From Candidatus Zipacnadia bacterium (lineage in GTDB: Bacteria > Armatimonadota > Zipacnadia > Zipacnadales > UBA5352): 40,976 bases of DNA. Position numbers and translations under genes: made by a program. Within the stretch, counting starts at the first letter, position 1, and each line of letters starts with the position of its first letter. The notes beneath the pieces are model-generated. The model ran no database searches. It was not told where the DNA came from and saw only the letters and a list, made by a program, of their open reading frames with translations. The stretch covers positions 1 through 40,976 of the forward strand of contig JALGTR010000016.1 of the NCBI GenBank assembly GCA_029821265.1, read 5' to 3'. Shown one piece after another: positions 1-8,301 of this stretch.

Positions 1-1
1 T

Positions 2-181
2 TTCATTGTGCCATTCCTCAACTACTACTTCACTGAGGCGATGCTAACGCCCGTGCTGGGGATTCCACTCGCCTGGCTGGTGGTCGGGATCTTCCTCCAC
101 ATCGAATTCTGGATCATAGCGGTCGTCTACACGCGCTTTTCGAACCGCTGGGAGCAGGAGGTGATCCGTGATGGGAGCTGA
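2..181 (+). CDS. C-terminal part of small membrane protein, DUF485-like (partial)
   Basis: The reading frame is open from the left edge to a TGA at 179-181 and gives 59 residues. It shows a hydrophobic segment (GIPLAWLVVGIFLHIEFWII) followed by VVYTRFSNRWEQEV, a layout like the last helix and basic/polar tail of DUF485 (YjcH-type) proteins. In many bacteria such a protein is encoded directly before an acetate-type sodium/solute symporter, as here. Its stop codon overlaps the start of the symporter gene, so the two are probably translationally coupled. The 5' end lies outside the window. A DUF4212 small subunit is the alternative; the fragment is too short to decide. Confidence 0.6.
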   Translation, partial: FIVPFLNYYFTEAMLTPVLGIPLAWLVVGIFLHIEFWIIAVVYTRFSNRWEQEVIRDGS

Positions 182-1892
182 GGGGGGACTTCTTCCGATC
201 ATCGCCCCGGCCATCGCCCTCGCGGCCACCAGGTATCTCGGCATCAGCGCGGCGCGGCGCACTGCGACGCTCGACGATTACTGGGTTGCCGGGCGCTCCG
301 TGGACGTCTTCACGAACGCCTCCGCTATCTCGTCGAACTACCTCTCCGCCGCATCATTCCTCGGCGTCGCCGCCGTCGTCTGGGCCTCCGGCTTCGACGG
401 AGTGTGGTACGCCACCGGATTCGCGGCAGGATACATCCTCCTGCTGCTGTTCATCGCCAGTCCGCTGCGCCGCTTCGGCCAGTACACCATCCCGGACTTC
501 TGCTGCGGACGCTTCGATTCCGATCGCCTGCGCCACGCGGGCATAGCATGGACCTGCGTGATCTCGGCGCTGTACATCATCGCGCAGATGGTCGGCGTCG
601 GCACCGTCATGGAGGCCATCACCGGCATCCCGTTTGTCTGGGGCGTGATCCTGCTGGGCGGCATCATCACGCTATACGTCGCGTTCGGAGGCATGACCGG
701 CGTTACGGTGGCGCAGATGATGCAGTTCTGGATCATGATCACCGCCATGGTATTGCCACTGATGGTCCTGCTTCCCCGCCACGGCTACTCGGAGCTTCTG
801 ATGCACGCTTACAATCAGAGCGAAGTGGCGGGCGAGGTGGCCACCACCATCGAGGGCACACCGGCCTTCTCCGACCAGGAGTCGGAGAAGTTCGCGAGCC
901 TTCGCCAGTGGGTGTCGCCCTTCCAGAAGTACGACCTGTTCTCCAGCGTGTCGCTGCTGGTGGCTCTCGTCTGTGGGACCGCCGGTCTGCCGCATATTCT
1001 GGCCAGATTCTACACCAATCCCAACGCCGCGAAGGCCAGATGGTCCACGGTCTGGGTCCTGGTCTTCATCGGCGTGTTCTACATCACGTGCCCGATCTGG
1101 GGGACGTGGGCGAGGGTGACACTCGGGCCGGAGGCGGTGATCTACGCCGACGGGGAGCCCAACCCCAACTCGATGATGCTGCTCACCAGCCGTGAGGCCG
1201 GTGCCTGGGCTCAGGCGCTGGTGGCCGCCGGCGCGGTAGCGGCGCTGCTCTCCACCGTCTCGGGTCTGCTCATCGCCCTCAGCTCAGCCATCGCGCATGA
1301 CTTCTACGGCGAGCTGTTCCGACCGAATGCCAGTGATCGACAGAAGATGGCGGTCGCGAAGTTCGCGGTTATCGTCTGCGGGGGCCTCGCGATCGTGCTG
1401 GGCCTCGCGTTCAGACACGCGAATATCGCGTGGATGGTCGGCCTGGCCTTCGCGGTGGCCGCCAGCACGTTCTTCCCGCTGCTGGTATGCGGAATCTGGT
1501 GGCGCAGGATGACCGAGCAGGGGGCCTTCGCGGGCCTCATCGTCGGTGGCGTCATCTCCGCTGTGATGGTCATCGGGCGACTCGCCGGCCTGTGGCAGTT
1601 CGATCAGCCGGCGATCATCTCCGTGCCGCTGGCGTTCCTGACGATCTACCTCGTCTCGAAGGCGACGGCCAACCAGCCGCAGGAGACGTGGGACAAGTGG
1701 GAGTTCGCATTCCACTGTCTGCACGATCCCGACAGCGACCTGTCGGAGGAGTGCGAGGTCGAGCCGGAGCCTGCCGAGCATGAGCTGCTGGAGGTATCCG
1801 CGCAGACCGCGGAGACGGCTGAGGTGCCGGCTCACGAGGAGATCGAAACCGTCGAGCGCGAGACGGACGCCGACTCCGAGGGCAGCTCCTGA
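168..1892 (+). CDS. Sodium:solute symporter, ActP/acetate-permease-like
   Basis: A 573-574-residue integral membrane protein of the SSS family, which imports organic solutes with Na+ across the inner membrane. The N-terminal segment with DYWVAGRSV and SAISSNYLSAASFLG matches the family's first helices, and about 12-13 hydrophobic segments follow. YTIPDF after the third helix is typical of the acetate/VC2705-type branch. The C-terminal 55 residues are strongly acidic (many Glu), a cytoplasmic tail of unknown role. AGGAGG at 156-161 serves either GTG 168 or ATG 171; the ATG is equally likely. The start overlaps the upstream small membrane gene, as in yjcH-actP pairs. The substrate is inferred (acetate or another short carboxylate), not shown. 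Confidence 0.88.
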   Translation: MMGAEGGLLPIIAPAIALAATRYLGISAARRTATLDDYWVAGRSVDVFTNASAISSNYLSAASFLGVAAVVWASGFDGVWYATGFAAGYILLLLFIASPLRRFGQYTIPDFCCGRFDSDRLRHAGIAWTCVISALYIIAQMVGVGTVMEAITGIPFVWGVILLGGIITLYVAFGGMTGVTVAQMMQFWIMITAMVLPLMVLLPRHGYSELLMHAYNQSEVAGEVATTIEGTPAFSDQESEKFASLRQWVSPFQKYDLFSSVSLLVALVCGTAGLPHILARFYTNPNAAKARWSTVWVLVFIGVFYITCPIWGTWARVTLGPEAVIYADGEPNPNSMMLLTSREAGAWAQALVAAGAVAALLSTVSGLLIALSSAIAHDFYGELFRPNASDRQKMAVAKFAVIVCGGLAIVLGLAFRHANIAWMVGLAFAVAASTFFPLLVCGIWWRRMTEQGAFAGLIVGGVISAVMVIGRLAGLWQFDQPAIISVPLAFLTIYLVSKATANQPQETWDKWEFAFHCLHDPDSDLSEECEVEPEPAEHELLEVSAQTAETAEVPAHEEIETVERETDADSEGSS

Positions 1893-1916
1893 CGTCGCGT
1901 CCGGTCGTAGTCTCAT

Positions 1917-1944
1917 GCGGAGGGCCTCGATCGAGGCCCTCCGC
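1917..1944. terminator. Bidirectional hairpin terminator, perfect 28-bp palindrome
   Basis: GCGGAGGGCCTCGA is followed immediately by its exact reverse complement and then TCTTTG. It lies between the convergent symporter (+) and epimerase (-) genes, the expected place for a terminator serving both. There is no real U-tract on either strand, so intrinsic termination efficiency is uncertain. Confidence 0.65.
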
Positions 1945-1996
1945 TCTTTGCCCAACGCCCGCGAGCGGCTCGTCATTCCCCCGTCGCTCGCAGCTT

Positions 1997-2974
1997 CTAA
2001 CTGGCCTGCTGCTGCTCGCGATACCAGCGCACGAACTCCCGCAGACCCTCATCGAGGGTGTACTGGGGCTCCCAGCCCAACAGCCGCCCGGCCTTCGAGA
2101 TATCCGCGCAGGTCCGGGGGACGTCTCCCGGCTGGTCGGGCAGCATTTTCACCTGCGGCTCGACGCCGACCGCCTCCGCCACCGCGGCGATCATCTCGCT
2201 GAGGCGAATCGGCGACGCACCTCCGAGGTTAATGACCTCCCACTCGAGGTCACTGTCCCACGCCGCGACGATCCCGCGCACAATGTCCGTCACGTAGGTG
2301 TAGTCGCGTGACGACGAGCCATCCCCGTACTGCGGGATCGGCTGGCCGGCCTCGAGCAGCCGCACGAACTTGCTGATCGCCAGGTCCGGGCGCTGTCGGG
2401 GACCGTAGACGGTGAAGAATCGCAGGATCACGACCGGCAGCCGATGGAGATGATGGTAGGCGTGACAGAGGGCCTCCGCGGCCACCTTGCTGGCCGCGTA
2501 CGGCGAGATCGGCCGATCCACGCGCTGATCCTCGCTGAACGGTACGTGATTGGTCGCACCGTACACCGAGGACGAGGAGCCGAAGATGAACCGCTCCACG
2601 CCATGCCGCTGCGCGGCCTCAAGCAGCACTGTGGTGCCCTCGACGTTCACGCTGACGTAGTCCAGCGGGGCCTCGATCGAGGGCCGCACTCCGGCCTTCG
2701 CCGCCAGGTGAATCACACCGTCGGCCCCGCGGTCAAGACCCAGCCCGACGACCTTCTCGTCGCGGATGTCTCCCTCGATCAACGTGAAGCGTTCGCTGGT
2801 CAGCAGCTCGCCGATGTTCTCGCGCTTGATCTGCGGGTCGTAGAAGGGGTCGAAGTTGTCGATGCCGATGACGTTGTCGCCGCGCTCCACGAGCGCCTCA
2901 CACAGGTGTGAGCCGATGAACCCGGCGGCTCCTGTAACGAGTATGGTCTTCCGTTGCCGGTCCACTGCTGGCAC
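1997..2974 (-). CDS. NAD-dependent epimerase/dehydratase (UDP-glucuronate/UDP-glucose 4-epimerase-like)
   Basis: A 325-residue extended short-chain dehydrogenase. The Rossmann motif GAAGFIG is at residues 15-21, the acidic NAD-binding residue in IDNFDPFYD at about 39, the catalytic Ser in FGSSSSVYG (about 131-139) and the catalytic Tyr/Lys as Y159-x3-K163 (PYAASK). The NFDPFYDPQIKREN segment resembles UDP-glucuronate 4-epimerases more than GalE. It would act in the cytosol on nucleotide sugars for surface polysaccharide. It is a single-gene unit transcribed away from larB and ends near the shared palindrome at 1917-1944. Exact substrate cannot be read from the sequence. Confidence 0.85.
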   Translation of the reverse strand: MPAVDRQRKTILVTGAAGFIGSHLCEALVERGDNVIGIDNFDPFYDPQIKRENIGELLTSERFTLIEGDIRDEKVVGLGLDRGADGVIHLAAKAGVRPSIEAPLDYVSVNVEGTTVLLEAAQRHGVERFIFGSSSSVYGATNHVPFSEDQRVDRPISPYAASKVAAEALCHAYHHLHRLPVVILRFFTVYGPRQRPDLAISKFVRLLEAGQPIPQYGDGSSSRDYTYVTDIVRGIVAAWDSDLEWEVINLGGASPIRLSEMIAAVAEAVGVEPQVKMLPDQPGDVPRTCADISKAGRLLGWEPQYTLDEGLREFVRWYREQQQAS

Positions 2975-3030
2975 TGTCCGTTCCGCGAGCGCGTCTGCAC
3001 GATCTCCGGGCTTGCCGCGTACCGGCGGGA

Positions 3031-3059
3031 AGTATACCGCCCGCCCTGCCCCGGCGCAA
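3031..3059 (-). promoter_or_regulatory. Candidate sigma-70-type promoter for the epimerase
   Basis: On the minus strand TTGCGC (3059-3054) is followed after 17 bases by TATACT (3036-3031). The -10 is 5/6 of consensus, the -35 only 3/6. It lies about 60 bases upstream of the epimerase start. Confidence 0.4.
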
Positions 3060-3151
3060 GCGGGCGTTCGCGCCCGCAGAAGGCGCTTCGCGTCTCCGGC
3101 GCGAAATTATCCCTCGTCTCAAGGCCGATATCACGCGCCCCCTGCGGGCGC
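3060..3151 (+). promoter_or_regulatory. Two stable hairpins in the larB leader
   Basis: GCGGGCG-TTCG-CGCCCGC (3060-3077) is a perfect 7-bp stem with a UUCG tetraloop. GCGCCC-cctgc-GGGCGC (3135-3151) is a second stem ending 15 bases before the larB ATG. Both would sit in the larB 5' leader if transcription starts upstream of 3060. I do not recognise a known riboswitch; the role is unknown and chance GC-rich folding is possible. Confidence 0.25.
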
Positions 3152-3166
3152 CGTCAGGGAGCATCC

Positions 3167-3931
3167 ATGAACCGAGAGCAGATCCGTCAGCTTATGCAGC
3201 AGGTCCGCGATGGCGAACTGCATCCCGACGAGGCCTGCGAGCGTCTCCGTTCGCTGCCCTTCGAGGACCTGGGCTTCGCGAAAATCGATCACCACCGCTC
3301 ACTGCGTCGCGGCTTCCCGGAGGTCGTGCTCGCCGAGCGCAAGACCCCCGAGCAGGTCGCGCGCATTCTTCAGTCGCTCGCCGCGCAGTCGGACCTCGTT
3401 ATCGCCTCGCGCGCCGACGAGGAGCACTTTCGGGTCGTGAAGGCCGCGATTCCGGAGGCGGAGTATCACGAGGAGGCGCGCATTATCCGCGTCGGCCCGA
3501 TCCCCGATCCCGTGACCGATCGGCGGCCTGTCGCCGTGGTCACCGCCGGCACATCGGACATTCCCGTGGCGGAGGAGGCCGCGGTCACGCTGCAGGTGGC
3601 GGGCTGCCCGATCGAGCGTATCTACGACGTCGGCGTGGCGGGCATCCATCGTCTGCTCGAACACCATGAGCAGCTTCTGCGCGCCTCGGCGATCATCGTC
3701 GCGGCGGGCATGGAGGGGGCGCTGGCCTCGGTCGTCGGCGGCCTCGTGCAATCACCGGTGATCGCCGTGCCCACCAGTGTCGGCTACGGAGCTGCCTTCG
3801 AGGGACTCGCGGCGCTGCTGGGGATGCTCAACTCCTGCGCCTCGGGCGTGGCGGTCGTCAACATCGACAACGGCTTCGGCGCCGGCCGCTTCGCAGCCAT
3901 GATCTGCCTGGGCTCGGCGCCCGTGGAGTGA
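3167..3931 (+). CDS. larB: Nickel pincer cofactor biosynthesis protein LarB
   Basis: A 254-residue protein with the LarB layout: an alpha-helical N-terminus (LMQQVRDGELHPDEA, then FAKIDHHRSLRRGFPEVV) and a C-terminal PurE/AIR-carboxylase-like domain. Characteristic stretches are VVTAGTSDIPVAEEA, ERIYDVGVAGIHRLL, AAGMEGALASVVGG and PVIAVPTSVGYGA. LarB carboxylates and hydrolyses nicotinic acid adenine dinucleotide to pyridinium-3,5-biscarboxylic acid mononucleotide, the first step to the Ni-pincer cofactor of LarA. I take ATG 3167 because AGGGAG lies 5 bases upstream; the open frame extends further but lacks coding character. Its stop overlaps the next gene's GTG (GTGA). A LarA homolog is at 19644-20900; larC and larE are not in the window. 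Confidence 0.92.
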   Translation: MNREQIRQLMQQVRDGELHPDEACERLRSLPFEDLGFAKIDHHRSLRRGFPEVVLAERKTPEQVARILQSLAAQSDLVIASRADEEHFRVVKAAIPEAEYHEEARIIRVGPIPDPVTDRRPVAVVTAGTSDIPVAEEAAVTLQVAGCPIERIYDVGVAGIHRLLEHHEQLLRASAIIVAAGMEGALASVVGGLVQSPVIAVPTSVGYGAAFEGLAALLGMLNSCASGVAVVNIDNGFGAGRFAAMICLGSAPVE

Positions 3932-5586
3932 CCGAGGATATGTGCGCGCTCATCGTCGCCGCTGTACTCATTGCGGTCGCGCCCGCGTCGGCGGAGGTGA
4001 CCGTTCGCGTTGACGTGGACGCCCCGCTCGCCGGTGTCGGCCCGGTCCCTCGTGAGATGGTCGGCCTGAACATGCCCGTGCACACCGACCCTGCGGTGGT
4101 CACACGCACTGCGGTCACGCCTGACAGCGAGAACTGGCGGGTCCTGCGTCAGATCAACCCGGGCCTGATCCGGCAGTGGATCAACGCCCCTGAGTGCGGC
4201 CTGCATGGCCTCGATCTGCCGCCGTCGCCGGAGGATGACGCGCAGTGGGAGGCGTGGCTGCGCGAGCAGCTTGCACCGGCAAGTGGTAACTGGGCGGAGT
4301 TCGACGCGTACATGCGCGGGCTCTGCGCACTCGGCGACGGTGTGCACATCATGGTCAATGAGCCCGTCCCGCCGCTGTGGCTTGGACCCTTCCGCTGGCA
4401 GGATCGGCACGCGGGCGAGGTCATCGACCTCCGCTCCGACGAGGTCTGCGACTACGAACGCTTCGTCGAGTGGTGTGGGCTTGACGGCAATCGCATCGGC
4501 GATGTGGAGCGCTTCGAACGCCTGCGTCGCCGCTTCTCGCTTCTCTTCGAGCTGCTCGCGCGCCATATCCTCGCCGATCCGGTCCTGCGCGAGCACGCCA
4601 CGATGTTCACGCTCGGCAACGAGACCGACTCCGGCGGCGAGTTCGTGCAGAACTCGGTCCGCTGGCGCATGTGGGTCTATGGCGCCGAGGCCAACGAGCG
4701 GTTCGAGGCCGGTCTGCCGATTCGTCCGATCGATGAGGGCATGCTCCAGGGGCTCTACATGGCGATGTACGAGGGTGTTCGCGCCGCCGATCCGGCCGGT
4801 CGCATCACTCTCGGCGGCCCGGAGACATCGTGGTCGCACAATCAGTTCGAGCGTGACGGGCGCTTCTGGTATCTCGACTGGTTTATCGACGGCGTCAATG
4901 GCGTATCCGGGATCGGTCGGGAGCGGATCGACTTCATCACGTGGCACAACTACGGATACGACTACGACTACTCCCGCGCAGCCCGCCAGCTTCACAGCGC
5001 CTACAGCCGGCCGACATACCTGACCGAGTACAACGCGACTGCCGCCGGCCACGGCATGAACTTCATGCAGCGCGGCGCGCAGACGGTGGCGAAAGCCATC
5101 ATCGAGCTGTCGCGCACTGAGGGCGCGCGCGGGGCGTGCTTCTTCAAGGCCTCCGGCGGCGGTTTCGGCCTGGTTCTGAACCGCGATGATGGCATCTGGC
5201 GCACCGGCGCGTTCTTCGCCCTGAAGCTCATCCGCGAGCAGGTGGTCGGCGGCCGGCCTGTTCGGACGGCCATTGTGGGCGACGAAGCGGAGGCGATCGA
5301 CTGCCTCGCCGTCCGGCGGTCGGACGGCCGGCCCGCGGCGCTGCTGTGCAATACCGCCGCGCGCACGATCCGCGTGCGGCTTCAGATGCCCGGCGACGGC
5401 CCGATGCGCCTGTCCTCGATCGAGCTGCCACTCGCCCGCGAGCGAAATGACTACCGCAGCGTCCTGGCAGATGAGATTGAGCACTGGAGCATTCCGCCCG
5501 GCGTCAATGCGCCGTCATTCGCGCTTGCTCCGCACGGTGTGCTGCTGGCAGTGCGCGAAGGCGCTCCGCGACCACCCGGCTTCTGA
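3928..5586 (+). CDS. Secreted clan GH-A-like glycoside hydrolase (GH39/GH51-like)
   Basis: 552 residues from GTG 3928; an internal ATG at 3940 would begin a cleaner signal peptide (MCALIVAAVLIAVAPASA, then E). The body looks like a retaining (beta/alpha)8 glycosidase: LGNET (229-233) fits the Asn-Glu acid/base motif after strand 4, and YLTEYNA (364-370) fits the nucleophile Glu (E367) after strand 7. FITWHNYGYDYDY lies between them, as in GH39/GH51 enzymes. A small beta-rich C-terminus follows (about 430-545). It should cleave an oligo- or polysaccharide outside the cytoplasm; arabinofuranosidase or xylosidase are guesses. It overlaps larB by 4 bases, so it is probably co-translated with it. 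Confidence 0.7.
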   Translation: MTEDMCALIVAAVLIAVAPASAEVTVRVDVDAPLAGVGPVPREMVGLNMPVHTDPAVVTRTAVTPDSENWRVLRQINPGLIRQWINAPECGLHGLDLPPSPEDDAQWEAWLREQLAPASGNWAEFDAYMRGLCALGDGVHIMVNEPVPPLWLGPFRWQDRHAGEVIDLRSDEVCDYERFVEWCGLDGNRIGDVERFERLRRRFSLLFELLARHILADPVLREHATMFTLGNETDSGGEFVQNSVRWRMWVYGAEANERFEAGLPIRPIDEGMLQGLYMAMYEGVRAADPAGRITLGGPETSWSHNQFERDGRFWYLDWFIDGVNGVSGIGRERIDFITWHNYGYDYDYSRAARQLHSAYSRPTYLTEYNATAAGHGMNFMQRGAQTVAKAIIELSRTEGARGACFFKASGGGFGLVLNRDDGIWRTGAFFALKLIREQVVGGRPVRTAIVGDEAEAIDCLAVRRSDGRPAALLCNTAARTIRVRLQMPGDGPMRLSSIELPLARERNDYRSVLADEIEHWSIPPGVNAPSFALAPHGVLLAVREGAPRPPGF

Positions 5587-5678
5587 GGCGACGTCATTCG
5601 CAGGGTCTGAGACGGCCGCGGTCGGAGCAGCGCACGCGTCTCCGCGGCGTGGACTGCCGCGCACAGGGAGCTGACAGC

Positions 5679-6026
5679 ATGCTGCCAAATCTCCTGCACA
5701 TTGGCGCCGCGAAATGCGTCTCACGCTGGCTCTGGCGCTGCCTGAAGGAGAATCTGCAGGTCTTCCTGCCGGATGCCGCCGGCAACGTCAACTTCGCGCT
5801 TGATCGCATCGCGCGGGACCTTCCCGGCGTCCGCCTGATGATGACCCTCCGCGAGCCCGTCGAACGCGTGTATCCAAGCTGGGCGCACATCCACCGCAAA
5901 CGCGGCAAGTACGGCCTCGATCCGGGCGTGCAGATCGGCCTCGCCGGCCAACAGGTGACCCCCGATGCCGAGGACGTCGCACGGCTGGAGGATCTGCTCA
6001 CCCGCGATCTCAACCACTGGAAGTAG
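5679..6026 (+). pseudogene. Sulfotransferase remnant with internal deletion
   Basis: 115 residues from ATG 5679. The N-terminus LLHIGAAKCVSRWLWRCL aligns in layout with the PAPS 5'-phosphosulfate loop of sulfotransferases (IGxxKxGTxxL), and LMMTLREPVERVYPSWAHI with the 3'-phosphate motif (lRnPveRayS). In intact enzymes these are about 100 residues apart; here only about 40 separate them, and the C-terminal half is short. The loop's usual GT pair is replaced by VS. I infer a decayed or strongly reduced sulfotransferase lying between the glycosidase and URO-D genes in the same direction. A functional minimal protein is less likely. Confidence 0.55.
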
Positions 6027-6088
6027 GCGTTCGAGGTCGCCGCTGCGTCTCGGTCGGCCAACGTTGCAACGGAGATAGGAGTGCGATC

Positions 6089-7228
6089 ATGACATCCCGG
6101 GAGCGCATCACAGCCGCGGTCAGGCGCGAGCCGGTCGACTATGTGCCCTGCTGCATCGCATTCAACCCGCTCAACGAGGTGCAGCGGCGCGGACACCGGT
6201 GGCAGTTTCCGTGGGACCCCGACACTCCGCGCGATGAGCAGCTTCGCTACCAGGTCGAGGAGCTCGATCTCGACCAGGTGGTCAGCTTCGGTGTCAATGC
6301 GTGGCAGGCGCTCGAGATCGAGCCGCAGATCAGGCTTGAGGACGGAGTTCTGCATAAGAGCTACGACACGCCGGCGGGCGTGCTGCACGCGGCGATCCGA
6401 TACGATGAGAAGTGGCCACACGGGCGGGATATCCCGTTCTACAGCGATTTCAACATCGGTCACTACGTCGAGCCGTGGATCGAGAACGAGCAGGACCTCG
6501 AGGCGTTCATGTGCGTCCGCAGGCTCGAGGATGACGCCACCATCAGGGCTCGAGCCGAAAGCGCGGCGGCTGACGCGCGCGAGCTCGCCGACCGCTGGCA
6601 GCTCGCAACGATGGCGCACTGCGGGATGGGCATGACCGGCGCGCAGCACCTCTTCGGCGCCACACAACTGTGCCTGATGACGATCGAGAACCCGGACCTC
6701 GTGGACGCCTATCTCGGCTATGAGCACGAGATGAACGTGCGCATACTCCGTGCCCTGTGCGGATGCAACGTGGACATGGTGCGCCGCAACGGCTTCTACG
6801 AGACCGCGGACTTCTACAGCCCCGCGATGCTCGAACGGTTCCTCGGCGACCGGCTCCGGGCGGAGCGCGATGTCGCTCACGAGGGCGGCATGCTCATGAC
6901 CTACACGGTCCACACCGGCGTGATGCCGATCCTCGACTATCTGCACGGCCTGGCGCTCGACTCGCTCTTCGGCGTGGATCTCGCATTCCCGGGCGTCGAG
7001 CCCCGGCGCCTCCGCGACGCCCTCACCGATGTGAGCAGCTTTTGGACGGGCCCGAGCAGCACCTACCATCTGTGGAAGGGGCCGGACGCCACTCGTAAGG
7101 CCGTCCGCGAGACATTCGAGGTGTTCGCTCCCGAGGGCCTCGTGCTCTCCCCTTGCGTCTCGGCGCACAGCATCATGCCGTGGGAGAGCACGCTGGCGAT
7201 GATCGACGAGTGGCGACGCCTCCGATAA
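6089..7228 (+). CDS. Uroporphyrinogen decarboxylase (URO-D) family protein, not HemE
   Basis: 379 residues. The N-terminus SRERITAAVRREPVDYVP and the C-terminus PEGLVLSPCVSAHSIMPWES are the family's usual end motifs, around a (beta/alpha)8 core. The PVWLMRQAGR-type substrate motif of true HemE is absent, so heme synthesis is unlikely. Relatives include corrinoid-dependent methyltransferases and many uncharacterised enzymes found next to sugar-degradation genes in Armatimonadota and Planctomycetota. I do not see an HxC...C zinc site like that of MtaA/CmuA; HC at MAHCGMG and SPC near the end are the only candidates. AGGAG lies 8 bases before the ATG. It ends 20 bases before a strong hairpin. 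Confidence 0.8.
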   Translation: MTSRERITAAVRREPVDYVPCCIAFNPLNEVQRRGHRWQFPWDPDTPRDEQLRYQVEELDLDQVVSFGVNAWQALEIEPQIRLEDGVLHKSYDTPAGVLHAAIRYDEKWPHGRDIPFYSDFNIGHYVEPWIENEQDLEAFMCVRRLEDDATIRARAESAAADARELADRWQLATMAHCGMGMTGAQHLFGATQLCLMTIENPDLVDAYLGYEHEMNVRILRALCGCNVDMVRRNGFYETADFYSPAMLERFLGDRLRAERDVAHEGGMLMTYTVHTGVMPILDYLHGLALDSLFGVDLAFPGVEPRRLRDALTDVSSFWTGPSSTYHLWKGPDATRKAVRETFEVFAPEGLVLSPCVSAHSIMPWESTLAMIDEWRRLR

Positions 7229-7247
7229 CGTCGCCTGCGAGCAGTGA

Positions 7248-7278
7248 CACGGCCGGGGCGACGAATGCCCCGGCCGTG
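7248..7278. terminator. Terminator hairpin between convergent genes
   Basis: CACGGCCGGGGC, a 7-base loop (GACGAAT), then the exact complement GCCCCGGCCGTG. It lies between the stops of the URO-D gene (+) and the degenerate GGDEF gene (-). No U-tract follows. Confidence 0.65.
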
Positions 7279-7305
7279 CCCTCACCCGCGTGTCCGGCTA
7301 TCGTC

Positions 7306-8301
7306 TCAGACATAGACGAACGGATGACGCGACGAGCCCTTGCGCGCCGCGTTCATTGCGTGCGCCGCCTGCTCGACGAGCTCGTCGGGGCAGAGCGTGT
7401 CCATCCCGATGCCGCTGACGCCGATGTCGATGCTCCAGCCCTCAAGAGCCTCGGCGTCCTGTAGTGCCTCGCCCAGCCTGCTGGCGGCGATCAGGCCATT
7501 GCGCGGGCTCGTCGCCGGGAGGATGGCCGTCATTCGCCGCGCGTCAAGCCGCGCCACCACGTCCGCCTCCCGCATGTGTTGACGCATCAGTCGCACGGTC
7601 TCTGCGAGTAGTGCAGGCGGCGGCGCCTCGTCCTCCAGCATCCGCTGGGATCGCCGGAGCTGCAGCAGCACCACACTCAGCTCCGACGCCTGGCGCTGCT
7701 GGCGCGCAAGCTCGCAGCGCAGCACCTCCTCGAAGAACGCGCGCGAGTACGCGCCCGTGATCGGATCGCGCGTTGGACTCGCCTGCGTTTCCGGATCGGT
7801 GAGCGAGCCAAGCATCCACGCCGCCACCTCGAGCACGTTCTCCGCGATCCGCCAGCGGTCAAGCGTCAGCCCGCGCGGGCAGGTTGACGTCGCGCGGGCT
7901 ATGGCGATCAGGTCCTCGCCGCGATATGTTGCCTGGTCGCGCCAGATCTCCGGCAGATCGCCAAGTAGCTCCGCAGTCACGTCGGTGCAGGACATCCGCA
8001 CCGCGGATGCCGCCGTCTCAATCCGTAGCGATCCGCCGAACGCGACATCCGCCTCACAGCTCATCGACTCGGCGAGTGCGCGCGCCAGGGGCGGTGAGAG
8101 CGGCCGGGCGCAGTGCACGAACAGCTCAGGGACATCGCCCATCACGAGCGCGCCCCACATGTCGATCTGCGGTGGCGTAAGGTGGTCGGCCTTGCGCAAC
8201 AGGTCGAGCACGTCGGTCGCCGAGGCGAGCCGCTCGACGATCTCGTCGGCGGGGCAGCGCAGCGGTTCTTCAGCCCGCAGGTTCTCCACAGGATAGCTCA
8301 T
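7306..8301 (-). CDS. GGDEF-like protein with degenerate active site
   Basis: 331 residues from ATG 8301, with GAGGTG 7 bases upstream (a GTG at 8310 is the alternative). The C-terminal 150 residues follow the GGDEF fold: RDPITGAYSRAFF (178-190) is the usual DxLTGxxNRxxF entry, ADVVARLDARRM (246-257) occupies the signature hairpin, and IDIGVSGIG (291-299) the next strand. The signature itself reads DARRM instead of GGDEF and no RxxD I-site is evident, so diguanylate cyclase activity is very unlikely. The N-terminal about 170 residues (six Cys, mixed alpha/beta) are not recognised. A role as a nucleotide-binding or scaffold protein is inferred. The gene stands alone, ending at the hairpin 7248-7278. 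Confidence 0.7.
   Translation of the reverse strand: MSYPVENLRAEEPLRCPADEIVERLASATDVLDLLRKADHLTPPQIDMWGALVMGDVPELFVHCARPLSPPLARALAESMSCEADVAFGGSLRIETAASAVRMSCTDVTAELLGDLPEIWRDQATYRGEDLIAIARATSTCPRGLTLDRWRIAENVLEVAAWMLGSLTDPETQASPTRDPITGAYSRAFFEEVLRCELARQQRQASELSVVLLQLRRSQRMLEDEAPPPALLAETVRLMRQHMREADVVARLDARRMTAILPATSPRNGLIAASRLGEALQDAEALEGWSIDIGVSGIGMDTLCPDELVEQAAHAMNAARKGSSRHPFVYV

Noticed and set aside
6089-7228. HemE, heme-pathway uroporphyrinogen decarboxylase
   Set aside because: The PVWLMRQAGR-type N-terminal substrate motif is missing; only the general URO-D fold motifs are present.
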